Positions 53,367-61,233 of a stretch of 61,307 bases of DNA are shown here, one piece after another. Below the pieces are notes generated by a model. That model did no database searches. It was given only the letters and a program-made list of their open reading frames with translations, and was not told where the DNA came from. The number at the start of each line of letters is the position of its first letter. The first letter of the stretch is position 1. Made by a program: the position numbers and the translations under genes. Source of the DNA: Bacteroidota bacterium (lineage in GTDB: Bacteria; Bacteroidota; Ignavibacteria; SZUA-365); NCBI GenBank assembly GCA_014860565.1, contig JACZJN010000036.1:1-61307 (forward strand). Direction: 5' to 3'.

Positions 53367-55793
53367 ATGCAAAACAACCCGCTCCGTCCCGCCCGTCAGC
53401 ATCCGCAACTCTCACTCGAACAGCTTCGCTGGTTCTGTCCACAGGAAAGCATTCCTGCGGAAACCACTGAAGGTGTCGAGCCTATCGAAGGCATCATCGG
53501 CCAGGACAGGGCCCTCAAGGCACTGAAACTCGGTGTCGAACTCTATAGTCCCGGTTACAACGTTTTCGTTTGCGGTCTGTCAGGCACTGGCAAGGCGACA
53601 ACCATTAAGACCATTCTCGAAAAGATTCAGCCGCGGAAAGTGCTTACGCAGGATTATTGCTACGTACATAATTTCGAGGATCCCGACCGCCCAATGCTGC
53701 TTGTATTCGAACGGGGCCAGGGACGCCGCTTCCAGACGGATATGGCAGAAGCGATGCAGATGGTGCTCGAGCGCATACCCGGACAGTTCGAGGAAGAGGA
53801 AGTTCTGAAGAAAAAGCAATCTCTTATCGATGAATACAATCGGATGGAGGCCGAACTTTTTGCCGCCTTCGAAAAGGAGCTTGAGCCAGAGGGCTTTGTA
53901 CTCGGCAGGGTCCAGGACGGACAGACGCTGCATCCTGAAATACTGATCAAATTGGGCGAAAAGGCCGTTCTCGTCTCGGATCTGCCTGCGGCGGTCACGG
54001 AGAAACTCCTCGCCAGGGAAGAGGCCGAAAAGTATACCGAAAAGTATCGCGTCTACAAACGAAAGCTGCAGGACGTCTTCCGTCAGGGGATGAAACTTTC
54101 CCGTGAGTACCAGAAGAAAATCGCCGATCATGAGCGTCAGGTGGGAGAATTTTACGTCGGCGCCATTTTTACCGACTTGCTCAACGATTTCACCGATGAA
54201 AAAGCACAGACCTACCTGCGTTCGGTGATCGAAAGTCTGCTTGAGAATCTCGATCAGTTCAAGGTGCGCCAGGAAGAGGCCATCGATGTTCCGACCGAGT
54301 ACCAGGTGAATCTCCTGCTCGACAACAGCACGACGTCTTGCTGTCCGGTTGTCATCGAAACGGCACCGACATTCCGGAATATCTTCGGAACGCTCGAACG
54401 CAGTCAGGATGCCAACGGCTTCTATTTCACCGATTTCACGATGATCAAGGCCGGGTCGCTGCTGCAGGCGGATGGAGGCTTCCTTGTTCTCAACGCAGCG
54501 GATGCCCTGACCGAAGCGGGGGTATGGAAAAATCTGCAGCGTGTGCTGCTGTACCGCAAACTCGAAATTCAGAGCCTGGAAATGTTTTCGCAGCAGTCGG
54601 GCAGCGCCATGAAGCCGGAGGGCATTGAAGTCAACGTAAAAGTGATTCTCATCGGCAACAATGAGATCTATGGCGCGCTGAGCGCGTACGAAAGGGATTT
54701 TAAAAAAATCTTCAAAGTGAAGGCCGACTTCGATTATGAAATGCCCAACACCGAACTTGCGGTCAAGCAATACACTGCGCTGATTCGCAAGATGATTTCG
54801 GATGAAGGGATGAAGCATTTCGACAAGCGTGCCATCGCAGGCATCGTTGAGTACGGCGCGCGTCTCGTCAACAGCAAGAAAAAGCTGACTACGCAGTTCA
54901 GTGAAATTGCCGACATCGTGCGGGAAGCCAACTACTGGTGCGAGCAGAACAGCAACAAGTATGTCACGGCAGAACACGTCGACAAGGCGATCGATGAAAC
55001 ATACAGCCGTCATGCCCTTTACGAGGACAAACTGCAGGAGATGATCGACAACGAGGTCATCCTCATCGACGTGGTGGGCGAGCGGATCGGACAGATCAAC
55101 GGATTGGCCGTGTATGGCGGTGAGCGATTCTCTTTCGGAAAGCCGACGCGCATCACCGCCACGGCCGCCGCCGGAAAGGCAGGGATCATCAATATCGAGC
55201 GCGAAGCGAACATGAGCGGGAGCACGCACGACAAGGGCATGCTCATTCTCTCCGGCTTTATCCGTGAGCAGTTTGCACAGGAACGGCCGATGTCCCTGAC
55301 GGCGAGCATTTCTTTCGAACAGTCGTACTCCGGCATTGATGGAGACAGCGCCTCATCGACCGAAGTCTATGCATTGCTCTCCGCACTCTCCGACCTGCCG
55401 ATCAAACAAGCCATCGCCGTGACTGGATCCATCAACCAGAAGGGCGACATTCAGCCTATCGGCGGAGTGAACGAGAAGATCGAAGGGTTTTTCGATGTCT
55501 GCGAACGCCGCGGCCTTACGGGAAACCAGGGTGTGATCATTCCAAAGCAGAATGTTGAGGATCTCATGCTCCGGTCAAATATCGTTGAATCTGTCCGGAG
55601 TGGACGCTTCCACATCTGGGCGGTGGCAAATGTGCAGGAGGGCATTGAACTCCTCACAGGTGTGGCGGCCGGCGAAAGGGAGGAGAGCGGTCATTATCCT
55701 CCCGACACTGTTTTCGGATTGGTAGAACGGAGGCTGCAGCGACTGTATCAAAACGCGCAGGATGGCGGAGATGTGGAGCACGACCTTAAATAA
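53367..55793 (+). CDS. Lon-like ATP-dependent protease (AAA_32 plus S16 domain)
   Basis: An 808-residue protein. An atypical Walker A, CGLSGTGKATTIK, is at residues 69-81. A long helical insert (about 120-300) follows, then the second AAA part (FLVLNAADALTEAGVWKNL..., VILIGNNEIYGAL). The C-terminal S16 Lon protease domain has the nucleophile serine in DGDSASSTEVYALLSAL and the dyad lysine in GGVNEKIEGFF. Members are non-canonical Lon proteases of bacteria. No membrane segment. No clear ribosome site before ATG 53367. Terminator at 55813-55839. Confidence 0.9.
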   Translation: MQNNPLRPARQHPQLSLEQLRWFCPQESIPAETTEGVEPIEGIIGQDRALKALKLGVELYSPGYNVFVCGLSGTGKATTIKTILEKIQPRKVLTQDYCYVHNFEDPDRPMLLVFERGQGRRFQTDMAEAMQMVLERIPGQFEEEEVLKKKQSLIDEYNRMEAELFAAFEKELEPEGFVLGRVQDGQTLHPEILIKLGEKAVLVSDLPAAVTEKLLAREEAEKYTEKYRVYKRKLQDVFRQGMKLSREYQKKIADHERQVGEFYVGAIFTDLLNDFTDEKAQTYLRSVIESLLENLDQFKVRQEEAIDVPTEYQVNLLLDNSTTSCCPVVIETAPTFRNIFGTLERSQDANGFYFTDFTMIKAGSLLQADGGFLVLNAADALTEAGVWKNLQRVLLYRKLEIQSLEMFSQQSGSAMKPEGIEVNVKVILIGNNEIYGALSAYERDFKKIFKVKADFDYEMPNTELAVKQYTALIRKMISDEGMKHFDKRAIAGIVEYGARLVNSKKKLTTQFSEIADIVREANYWCEQNSNKYVTAEHVDKAIDETYSRHALYEDKLQEMIDNEVILIDVVGERIGQINGLAVYGGERFSFGKPTRITATAAAGKAGIINIEREANMSGSTHDKGMLILSGFIREQFAQERPMSLTASISFEQSYSGIDGDSASSTEVYALLSALSDLPIKQAIAVTGSINQKGDIQPIGGVNEKIEGFFDVCERRGLTGNQGVIIPKQNVEDLMLRSNIVESVRSGRFHIWAVANVQEGIELLTGVAAGEREESGHYPPDTVFGLVERRLQRLYQNAQDGGDVEHDLK

Positions 55794-55812
55794 GGGAAAT
55801 AATGTGTTTGCT

Positions 55813-55839
55813 ATCCCCGGCGCGTCCGGGGATTTTTTT
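55813..55839 (+). terminator. Terminator after the Lon-like gene, overlapping the GT9 stop codon
   Basis: ATCCCCGG (55813-55820) pairs perfectly with CCGGGGAT (55826-55833) around a 5-base loop, followed by T7 (55833-55839). The minus-strand stop codon of the convergent glycosyltransferase (55838-55840) lies in the T-run. Confidence 0.88.
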
Positions 55840-56911
55840 ACAGCCGAAGCATGTCGCGCACGGCCGCTATTACCTGCACGGGGGTAATACCGCCCTCGAA
55901 AGTACAGATGTGCGGATCGCCCGGACAGCGTGTCTGGCAGTAGTCATCAGGGGGAAGGATGGTATTCGAGCGGTTCCCCTGCGGTCCCCAGAGTATCGGG
56001 GAGCAGGCGGTGAGCGGACAGAACAGACTCACCGTCGGAGTGCCGAGCGCGGCCGCGAGATGCATGGGGCCGGTGCTCGCGGAAACGACGACGTCCGCTT
56101 CGGCGATCAGCCCCATCAGCAAGCGCAGATCGGTCGACCCATCGGGAAGCAGCATGCCGCGTGAGCGGAGAGGTTCGAAGGAGGCGCGGGCTGCGCTGTT
56201 GCCCGGGGTGACGTTAATCAGGACCTGTGCCTCCGGAATATGCGTGAGCAGGCCCTCGGCGAATTGGCGGTATACGTCCGTTGTCCAGTTCGGCGCCGAG
56301 CGGCCGCTTTCAGGATGGATGGATATCAGGGGGCGTCCGGGAACTTGACCGATCAACCGCAGACGTTCCTGCGCCGCGCTGCGTTCCACGTCGGTGAGAA
56401 ATGCCTCGGTGCGCAGATCGTCGGAACGCACACCGATTGCGCGCGCGAGGTCCAGGCAGTAATCGGCTTCATGGCGGAGGGGAATATATTTCTGCCGACT
56501 CACGCTGCGGGCACAGGTCAGAATCTGATAGAGTTTCGTTCCGACGCCGATGCGGGTACGGATGCCCGCGAGAAAGGTCATCCATGCATGGCGCTCAGTG
56601 GGAAGCAGCATCAACGCCGTGTCGAAGCGGTGGCGGCGGAGCATACGGAGCCGGTCCGCGAAGCCTGCGCGTCCGGCATGGCTCTGTTCCCAGTCATCCA
56701 CCAGGATGGCATCGATATGTGGATTGTGCCGGAGCACCGGTTCTGTCGCAGGACGTACCAGCGCGGCAAGGTTCGCGTCGGGGAATGTCTGCCGCAACGC
56801 ACGAAATACGGGCGTCGCGAGTGTGACGTCGCCGATGCGGTCGGGACGAATAACAAGGATACGGCGGTGTTTTCGGGCAAGTGCGGTCATTTGCTGCGAT
56901 GCCTGGCTCAT
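55838..56911 (-). CDS. Glycosyltransferase family 9 (heptosyltransferase-like)
   Basis: A 357-residue GT-B enzyme. The N-terminus RILVIRPDRIGDVTLATPVFRALRQTFP is the GT9 signature (R-x-D-x-x-G-D at its core). In the C-terminal half, ISIHPESGRSAPNW and VVSASTGPMHLAAALGTPTVSLFCP bind the nucleotide-sugar. It adds heptose or a similar sugar to an LPS core or surface glycan. Its ATG overlaps the stop of the upstream GT2 gene by four bases. Confidence 0.92.
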   Translation of the reverse strand: MSQASQQMTALARKHRRILVIRPDRIGDVTLATPVFRALRQTFPDANLAALVRPATEPVLRHNPHIDAILVDDWEQSHAGRAGFADRLRMLRRHRFDTALMLLPTERHAWMTFLAGIRTRIGVGTKLYQILTCARSVSRQKYIPLRHEADYCLDLARAIGVRSDDLRTEAFLTDVERSAAQERLRLIGQVPGRPLISIHPESGRSAPNWTTDVYRQFAEGLLTHIPEAQVLINVTPGNSAARASFEPLRSRGMLLPDGSTDLRLLMGLIAEADVVVSASTGPMHLAAALGTPTVSLFCPLTACSPILWGPQGNRSNTILPPDDYCQTRCPGDPHICTFEGGITPVQVIAAVRDMLRL

Positions 56912-57744
56912 GCGCCCGCTCCGCCGCTGCTCTCCTGACCTGGGGGGGGCGATTCTTTGGGGATTCCCTCGTCAACGCCGCGATACTGCATTTCCCATAA
57001 ATAAATCAGCATCTGCCGTTTATTCGCTGCATGGATCACGGAAATGATGAAGCCTTCCCAGCCATCAAGGAACGCTCGCTGGAACAGGTATTTCTTGAGA
57101 AATTCGAGTGGGGGACGCAGAAGGAAATCCAGAACCGTGATGCGTCGGCGGTTTCTTTTTTCACGTGCCTCGAAGAGCGCATAGTCGAGATTCTTCTTGA
57201 GCATGTGACGAACGCGGGGAAGTGTATAGTGAAGAAGGTGCCCGCGCAGCTCGCCGCGGCTGCCGTTGACTTCGAACCCCTCGTGCACGAGTCGGGTGGT
57301 CACACGCGCACGTTCGCGCCGGAGGAGGCGGAGCTGAAGATCGGGGTACCAGCCCCCGTAGCGAATCCAGCGTCCATGAAAATGGTTGCGTCTCGGGATG
57401 TAGTAACCGTCCTGCGCTGCACTCGTGAGTAGTACGGTGCGAATGTCCTCGCGCAATTCATCCGATACACGTTCGTCCGCGTCGATGCTGAGGACCCAGT
57501 CTCGGGTGCATTGTGCCAGTGCGAATGCTTTTTGCGATGCGAAGCCGTCGAATGGGCGGAACAGAACCTTGTCGGTGAATTCGCGGGCTATCACCATGGT
57601 GGCGTCATCCCGCTGCGAGCAGACGACGATGATTTCGCCCGCGAAGGCGGCCGATGCGAGGCAATCCCGGATGTTGTGTTCTTCGCTCCCTGCGATGACG
57701 GAAACGGAAAGTTGTGCAAAGACGCTGTCGGCGGCTGGATTCAT
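56908..57744 (-). CDS. Glycosyltransferase family 2 (LPS-core type)
   Basis: A 278-residue GT-A enzyme. LSVSVIAGSEEHNIRDCLASA opens the family-2 fold, VLSIDADERVSDEL contains the metal-binding D-x-D, and the WYPDLQLRLLRRERARV segment is typical of WaaE/KdtX-like core glycosyltransferases. The C-terminus is helical and ends in a low-complexity tail PPPGQESSGGAGA encoded over a run of eight G/C (56942-56949). Coupled to the GT9 gene by a 4-bp overlap. Confidence 0.9.
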   Translation of the reverse strand: MNPAADSVFAQLSVSVIAGSEEHNIRDCLASAAFAGEIIVVCSQRDDATMVIAREFTDKVLFRPFDGFASQKAFALAQCTRDWVLSIDADERVSDELREDIRTVLLTSAAQDGYYIPRRNHFHGRWIRYGGWYPDLQLRLLRRERARVTTRLVHEGFEVNGSRGELRGHLLHYTLPRVRHMLKKNLDYALFEAREKRNRRRITVLDFLLRPPLEFLKKYLFQRAFLDGWEGFIISVIHAANKRQMLIYLWEMQYRGVDEGIPKESPPPGQESSGGAGA

Positions 57745-57818
57745 TATCGTAATTTACGAAAAATGCGCCGCAGGGGCTATTCCCTTATGGGACAAGCGCC
57801 ATTTCTGCCCGACATTGA

Positions 57819-59030
57819 TTATTCCTCGAACACCCCGTTGAGATCGGTTTTGATGATCAGGAGATCCTGGTTGCCGCTGCCGTAGGAACGTGTTGTTCCC
57901 GTAAGGATGTAGCCGCCCTCGCGCACAGTGGCCACCGAGAGCGCGCGGTCCATGCGCGTGCCGCCGATGACGCGCTTCCATTCTTCATTGCCGTCCATGT
58001 CGACCTTGGCGAGAATGATGTCGCATCCTTCGCTGCCGTAGGGATCGGTGTAGCCGGTGAGAATGAAACCACCATCCGGAGTGTTGGCGATACCGGTTCC
58101 GATGGCGTTGTTATGGACGATGACTTCGCGCAGCATATCGCCCGAGGCGTCGGTCTTGACAAACAGCAGGTTGGAGGTCTGCAACTGCTGGGGATTGGCA
58201 TAGCCGACGATTCCGTATGCGCCGTTGCCGGCACGGACGAGCTGAAAACCGCTCTTGCTCATATCACCGTCGATGCGCCGATCCCACTCGAAGTCCCCGT
58301 TCGCCGCGACCTTGAACAGCCACAGCTCGCTGTTGCCGTTGCCGCCTGTTTCGGTAGAACCGGTGACGACGAAGCCCCCGTCCTCGGTTTCCTGCACCGA
58401 CGTGCCGAGGTCGCGTTCGCTGCCGCCGTAGCGTTTGCTCCAAATTTCGTTGCCGAGTCCATCAGTGCGCACAAGCCATGCGAACCAGTTGCCGGTGGCG
58501 GCGAACTGCGTGTATCCCGCGACGAGGAAGTCGCCGTTGCTGCATTCGATCACGTCCTGTCCGCTGTCGTAGCTGTTGCCGCCGAAAGAACGGCTCCAGA
58601 TCATGGAGCCGTTGGCGTCGGTTTTGATCAGCCACACGTCGTTGAAACCGTTGGTGTACGATTCGGTGCTGCCGGTAAGAATGAAGCCGCCATCCGAAGT
58701 CTGGGTGACGGAGTAGCCTTCGTCCTCGTACACGCCGCCGAAGGTTTTCACCCAGAGGGTTTGTCCTTCCGCGTCCGTGCGGAGCAGGAGAACGTCGATG
58801 GAGCCGGTGTGCTGCATCCATGTGCGTCCGACGACGATATACCCGCCGTCTTCGACCTGCTGGATATCGAATCCTTCGTCGTACTCGCTCATGTCCAGCG
58901 TGCGGAGGAAGTAGAGCGAGGGTTCCGTGATCCGTCGCCGGGGGGTATCAGGATCGGTCGGCGAAACGCACGCCGTGAGCAGGATAGTTGCGGCGAGCGA
59001 AAGGAGGACGGTGCGAGTGCGATGCGCCAT
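57819..59030 (-). CDS. Beta-propeller lipoprotein of the sigma-factor operon
   Basis: A 403-residue lipoprotein starting at ATG 59030 (GGAGC just upstream). The lipobox LTAC is at about residues 16-19. The mature part repeats a ~50-residue unit with G-G-Y/F-I-x-x-G-x-T (GGYIVVGRT, GGFILTGST, GGFVVTGST, GGFILTGYT, GGYILTGTT) followed by D-x-x-L-x-K-x-D-x-x-G-x-x-x-W, the pattern of PQQ-like/delta-60 beta-propellers. It starts 16 bases after the stop of the anti-sigma/barrel gene and should be co-expressed; a role as a sensor or partner for the barrel is inferred. Confidence 0.82.
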   Translation of the reverse strand: MAHRTRTVLLSLAATILLTACVSPTDPDTPRRRITEPSLYFLRTLDMSEYDEGFDIQQVEDGGYIVVGRTWMQHTGSIDVLLLRTDAEGQTLWVKTFGGVYEDEGYSVTQTSDGGFILTGSTESYTNGFNDVWLIKTDANGSMIWSRSFGGNSYDSGQDVIECSNGDFLVAGYTQFAATGNWFAWLVRTDGLGNEIWSKRYGGSERDLGTSVQETEDGGFVVTGSTETGGNGNSELWLFKVAANGDFEWDRRIDGDMSKSGFQLVRAGNGAYGIVGYANPQQLQTSNLLFVKTDASGDMLREVIVHNNAIGTGIANTPDGGFILTGYTDPYGSEGCDIILAKVDMDGNEEWKRVIGGTRMDRALSVATVREGGYILTGTTRSYGSGNQDLLIIKTDLNGVFEE

Positions 59031-59046
59031 GAGCTGCTCCGGTCGG

Positions 59047-60561
59047 TCAGAGGAGAATGGAAATGCCGTAGGTGAAACCGGCGCGTTTCGAGGTGAACCA
59101 GGTATTCTGATACGGATAGGCCAGAAGCGAGCCTTCGAGTCCGAGATGGAAGCGTACGCGGCGATCGGGCATATACATGAGGCCGACGCCGGCGCGTGCC
59201 AGCGGCCAGGCCTGGAGCGTAGTGCCGAGGCTTGTGGTGACATAGGGTTCGATCGAGCCGAGGGCTTGCACGGGCAGGAAGCGATGGCGGTAGCCGAGGA
59301 GGATCCACGACGTCAGCAGATTCTGCTCATAGTAGACGTCCTTCCCGTGTTCGACACCGTGATAGTGCTGGGAGAAGGGTTCCTGACCGTATTCCAGTCC
59401 GTAATCCTCCTGTTCGTCGCTGTAATAGACCGCGGCGGCCATGTTTGCCATCCACGGATTCGAACGCGTCCCGATGGTCACATCGGGGAAGGAGGCGGCT
59501 GAGACGCCGCGGAGTTCCACCGACAGGTAATGCAGTACGGGTTCCTGGTTCAGCATCGGGAAATAGCGGCGCGTGTCGACAACGTCCTGTCCCGCCATGC
59601 CCTGTTGCGCGAGGATGCTTGCATCCTCCGTCGGCATCGGGGAGGCCGGTGTGGGAATCCATCCTCCGTTCCTTTCCGTGGCCGGAGACGCGTCATCAAA
59701 CGGAGCGGTGTCCGGGCGCGGAACTGACGTCTGCGGAGCAGCCGTCTGTGGTGAAACAGCGCGATCCGTTGCGTCGGCGAATGAGCGGTCGGTCTGCGTC
59801 GTCACCCCGGCAGGAGCGGGGGTCGTGGGAGCCGGGCTCGCGGTGGAGGCGGCGAAGGTTGGAGCAACGGATCGGTCGGGAGATGGCTGCACCGGGTCCG
59901 CGGCGGGAACCGGGGACGCAGGTGCCGGGGACGCAGGTGCCGGGGACGCGGAGGTGCGGGAGGCGTTGGCATTCTGCGCTGGATGGTCGGATTGTGACGG
60001 ATTCGCGGCGCGTTCGTTTGACGGCGCGGCGCTGGGCTGCGCGGCGTTGGGCTGCGCGGCGCTGGGAACGGCGGTTGATTGCGTGCCGTCAGCGTTGGAG
60101 GTTGCGGAGGCGTCGCGGGATTCCGGGCGCGGAGTGGTTGCGGTATTCGTCTGCCGGTCGGCGAGCGCGGGGGTGGAGTCGCGAGAGAGATTCCCCTGCA
60201 AACCGAATATCACTGTCGCGGTCAGGATGGCAGCGGCCGCTGCGGAGGCGACGGGAGCCCAAGCCTGTCGGAACAGAAGGGCGGCGCCGAGGAGATGCTT
60301 CGGACGAACGGATGACGAATGGGCGAATCCGAGTCGGCCGAATACTGCGCTTGTCAGTTCCGGAGGAGGTGCTGCAACTGTGCCGAAGCGCCGTGCCTCT
60401 GTGCGAATTCCACGCAGCTGACGCAGGCGCGCCCGCAGATCTCCATCGGTGGCAAGTATGGCATAGAACTGCTGTTCGATCTCCGCGGGGAGTTCCTCAT
60501 CGATATAGGCATGCAGCAGTTCATCGGGGGTGCTGTGTGCGGTGTACATGACAGTGCTCAC
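59047..60561 (-). CDS. Anti-sigma factor fused to an outer-membrane beta-barrel
   Basis: A 504-residue protein. Residues 1-80 look like an anti-sigma domain (STPDELLHAYIDEELPAEIE, then ATDGDLRARLRQLRGIR). One membrane helix lies at about 98-121. Residues ~125-330 are a low-complexity linker rich in A, P, S, T with repeats such as SPAPASPAPAS. Residues ~335-504 read as an eight-strand-like barrel (PVLHYLSVELRGVSAAS, MANMAAAVYYSDEQEDYG, LTSWILLGYRHRFLP, VRFHLGLEGSLLAYPY) ending FTYGISILL. One chain would thus cross the inner membrane, the periplasm and the outer membrane, like the dual membrane-spanning anti-sigma factors described in Bacteroides. GTG 60561 overlaps the sigma stop by four bases; ATG 60549 is the alternative. 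Confidence 0.82.
   Translation of the reverse strand: MSTVMYTAHSTPDELLHAYIDEELPAEIEQQFYAILATDGDLRARLRQLRGIRTEARRFGTVAAPPPELTSAVFGRLGFAHSSSVRPKHLLGAALLFRQAWAPVASAAAAAILTATVIFGLQGNLSRDSTPALADRQTNTATTPRPESRDASATSNADGTQSTAVPSAAQPNAAQPSAAPSNERAANPSQSDHPAQNANASRTSASPAPASPAPASPVPAADPVQPSPDRSVAPTFAASTASPAPTTPAPAGVTTQTDRSFADATDRAVSPQTAAPQTSVPRPDTAPFDDASPATERNGGWIPTPASPMPTEDASILAQQGMAGQDVVDTRRYFPMLNQEPVLHYLSVELRGVSAASFPDVTIGTRSNPWMANMAAAVYYSDEQEDYGLEYGQEPFSQHYHGVEHGKDVYYEQNLLTSWILLGYRHRFLPVQALGSIEPYVTTSLGTTLQAWPLARAGVGLMYMPDRRVRFHLGLEGSLLAYPYQNTWFTSKRAGFTYGISILL
59911..59955. repeat. 15-bp tandem repeat in the anti-sigma linker
   Basis: CGGGGACGCAGGTGC occurs twice exactly (59911-59925, 59926-59940), followed by a partial third copy. 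It encodes the A-S-P-A-P repeats of the linker on the minus strand. Confidence 0.75.
60024..60068. repeat. Second 15-bp tandem repeat in the anti-sigma linker
   Basis: Three near-identical 15-bp units (GCGCGGCGCTGGGCT type, with one C/T change in the second copy) encode S-A-A-Q-P / N-A-A-Q-P on the minus strand. Confidence 0.7.
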
Positions 60562-61157
60562 TGTTTCTTCTGTTCCTGTTCGTATTCGGCGATATACGGC
60601 TCGAGTATTTTTCTGATTTTCTCACGGGCGCGGGTGACGCGGATGCGCACGTTGACATTGGTCAGGTTCATCACCTGCGCGATTTCTTCATAAGGCATGT
60701 CCGCAAATTCGCGGAGAAAAAATGCTTCTCGGTAATCTTCGGAAAGCAGTTCCATCGCCATGTGGATGAGCTCGAGCATCTCCGTTTTCTCATGCGGCAC
60801 CGCGGCCATCGCGAGCGTGTCGTGCTCGATGCTGATGACCGGCTTGCGGTCGCGCTGCATGTTGAGATAGAGATTTCGTGCAATCTTGATCACATAGCCG
60901 GAAATATTGCTGATATCACGGCCTTGCAGGGCACTTTCGTACAGGCGAGTGATCGCTTCCTGGAAGAGGTCGTCGCTCTCTTCGCGTCTCCAGGCGAGGC
61001 ATCGACAATAGGCATAGAGACTGCCCGAGAGTCGACCATACAACTCCCGGAAAGCGGACTCGGCTACGGTGCCGCCCTCTCGCACCTTGCAAAACAGCTC
61101 GAGGTCGGTGCATTCCGTCAGTCGCGCCTGTGTGTTATGGCTGCCGCGCAATCGCAA
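60558..61157 (-). CDS. ECF-type RNA polymerase sigma factor
   Basis: A 199-residue sigma factor with region 2 (FRELYGRLSGSLYAYCRCLA...SDDLFQEAITRLYES) and region 4 (LSEDYREAFFLREFADMPYEEIAQVMNL, then VRIRVTRAREKIRKIL). No region 1 or 3, so group 4 (ECF). The start is TTG 61157 with AAGGA about ten bases upstream; no ATG is available in a suitable place. Its stop overlaps the GTG of the anti-sigma/barrel gene, so the pair is translationally coupled, the usual arrangement for a sigma factor and its own inhibitor. Confidence 0.93.
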   Translation of the reverse strand: MRLRGSHNTQARLTECTDLELFCKVREGGTVAESAFRELYGRLSGSLYAYCRCLAWRREESDDLFQEAITRLYESALQGRDISNISGYVIKIARNLYLNMQRDRKPVISIEHDTLAMAAVPHEKTEMLELIHMAMELLSEDYREAFFLREFADMPYEEIAQVMNLTNVNVRIRVTRAREKIRKILEPYIAEYEQEQKKQ

Positions 61158-61202
61158 TAAATGGGTCCTTACATACGACTATCAGTGACCGCATGAAGTA
61201 AA

Positions 61203-61227
61203 GACACGTGAATGTGTGCTTTGTTTC
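61203..61227 (-). promoter_or_regulatory. Candidate ECF-type autoregulated promoter
   Basis: On the minus strand GAAAC (61227-61223) is followed after 17 bases by GTC (61205-61203), resembling the GAAC...GTC layout of ECF promoters. It lies 46 bases before the sigma start codon. Confidence 0.35.
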
Positions 61228-61233
61228 AAGATA

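Noticed and set aside
50045-55229. Frames of 511 and 549 codons on the minus strand
   Set aside because: Antisense to the RND permease and the Lon-like protease; H/D-rich shadow composition.
58113-60551. Long plus-strand frames opposite the lipoprotein and anti-sigma genes
   Set aside because: Antisense shadows with R- and G-rich composition and no ribosome sites.
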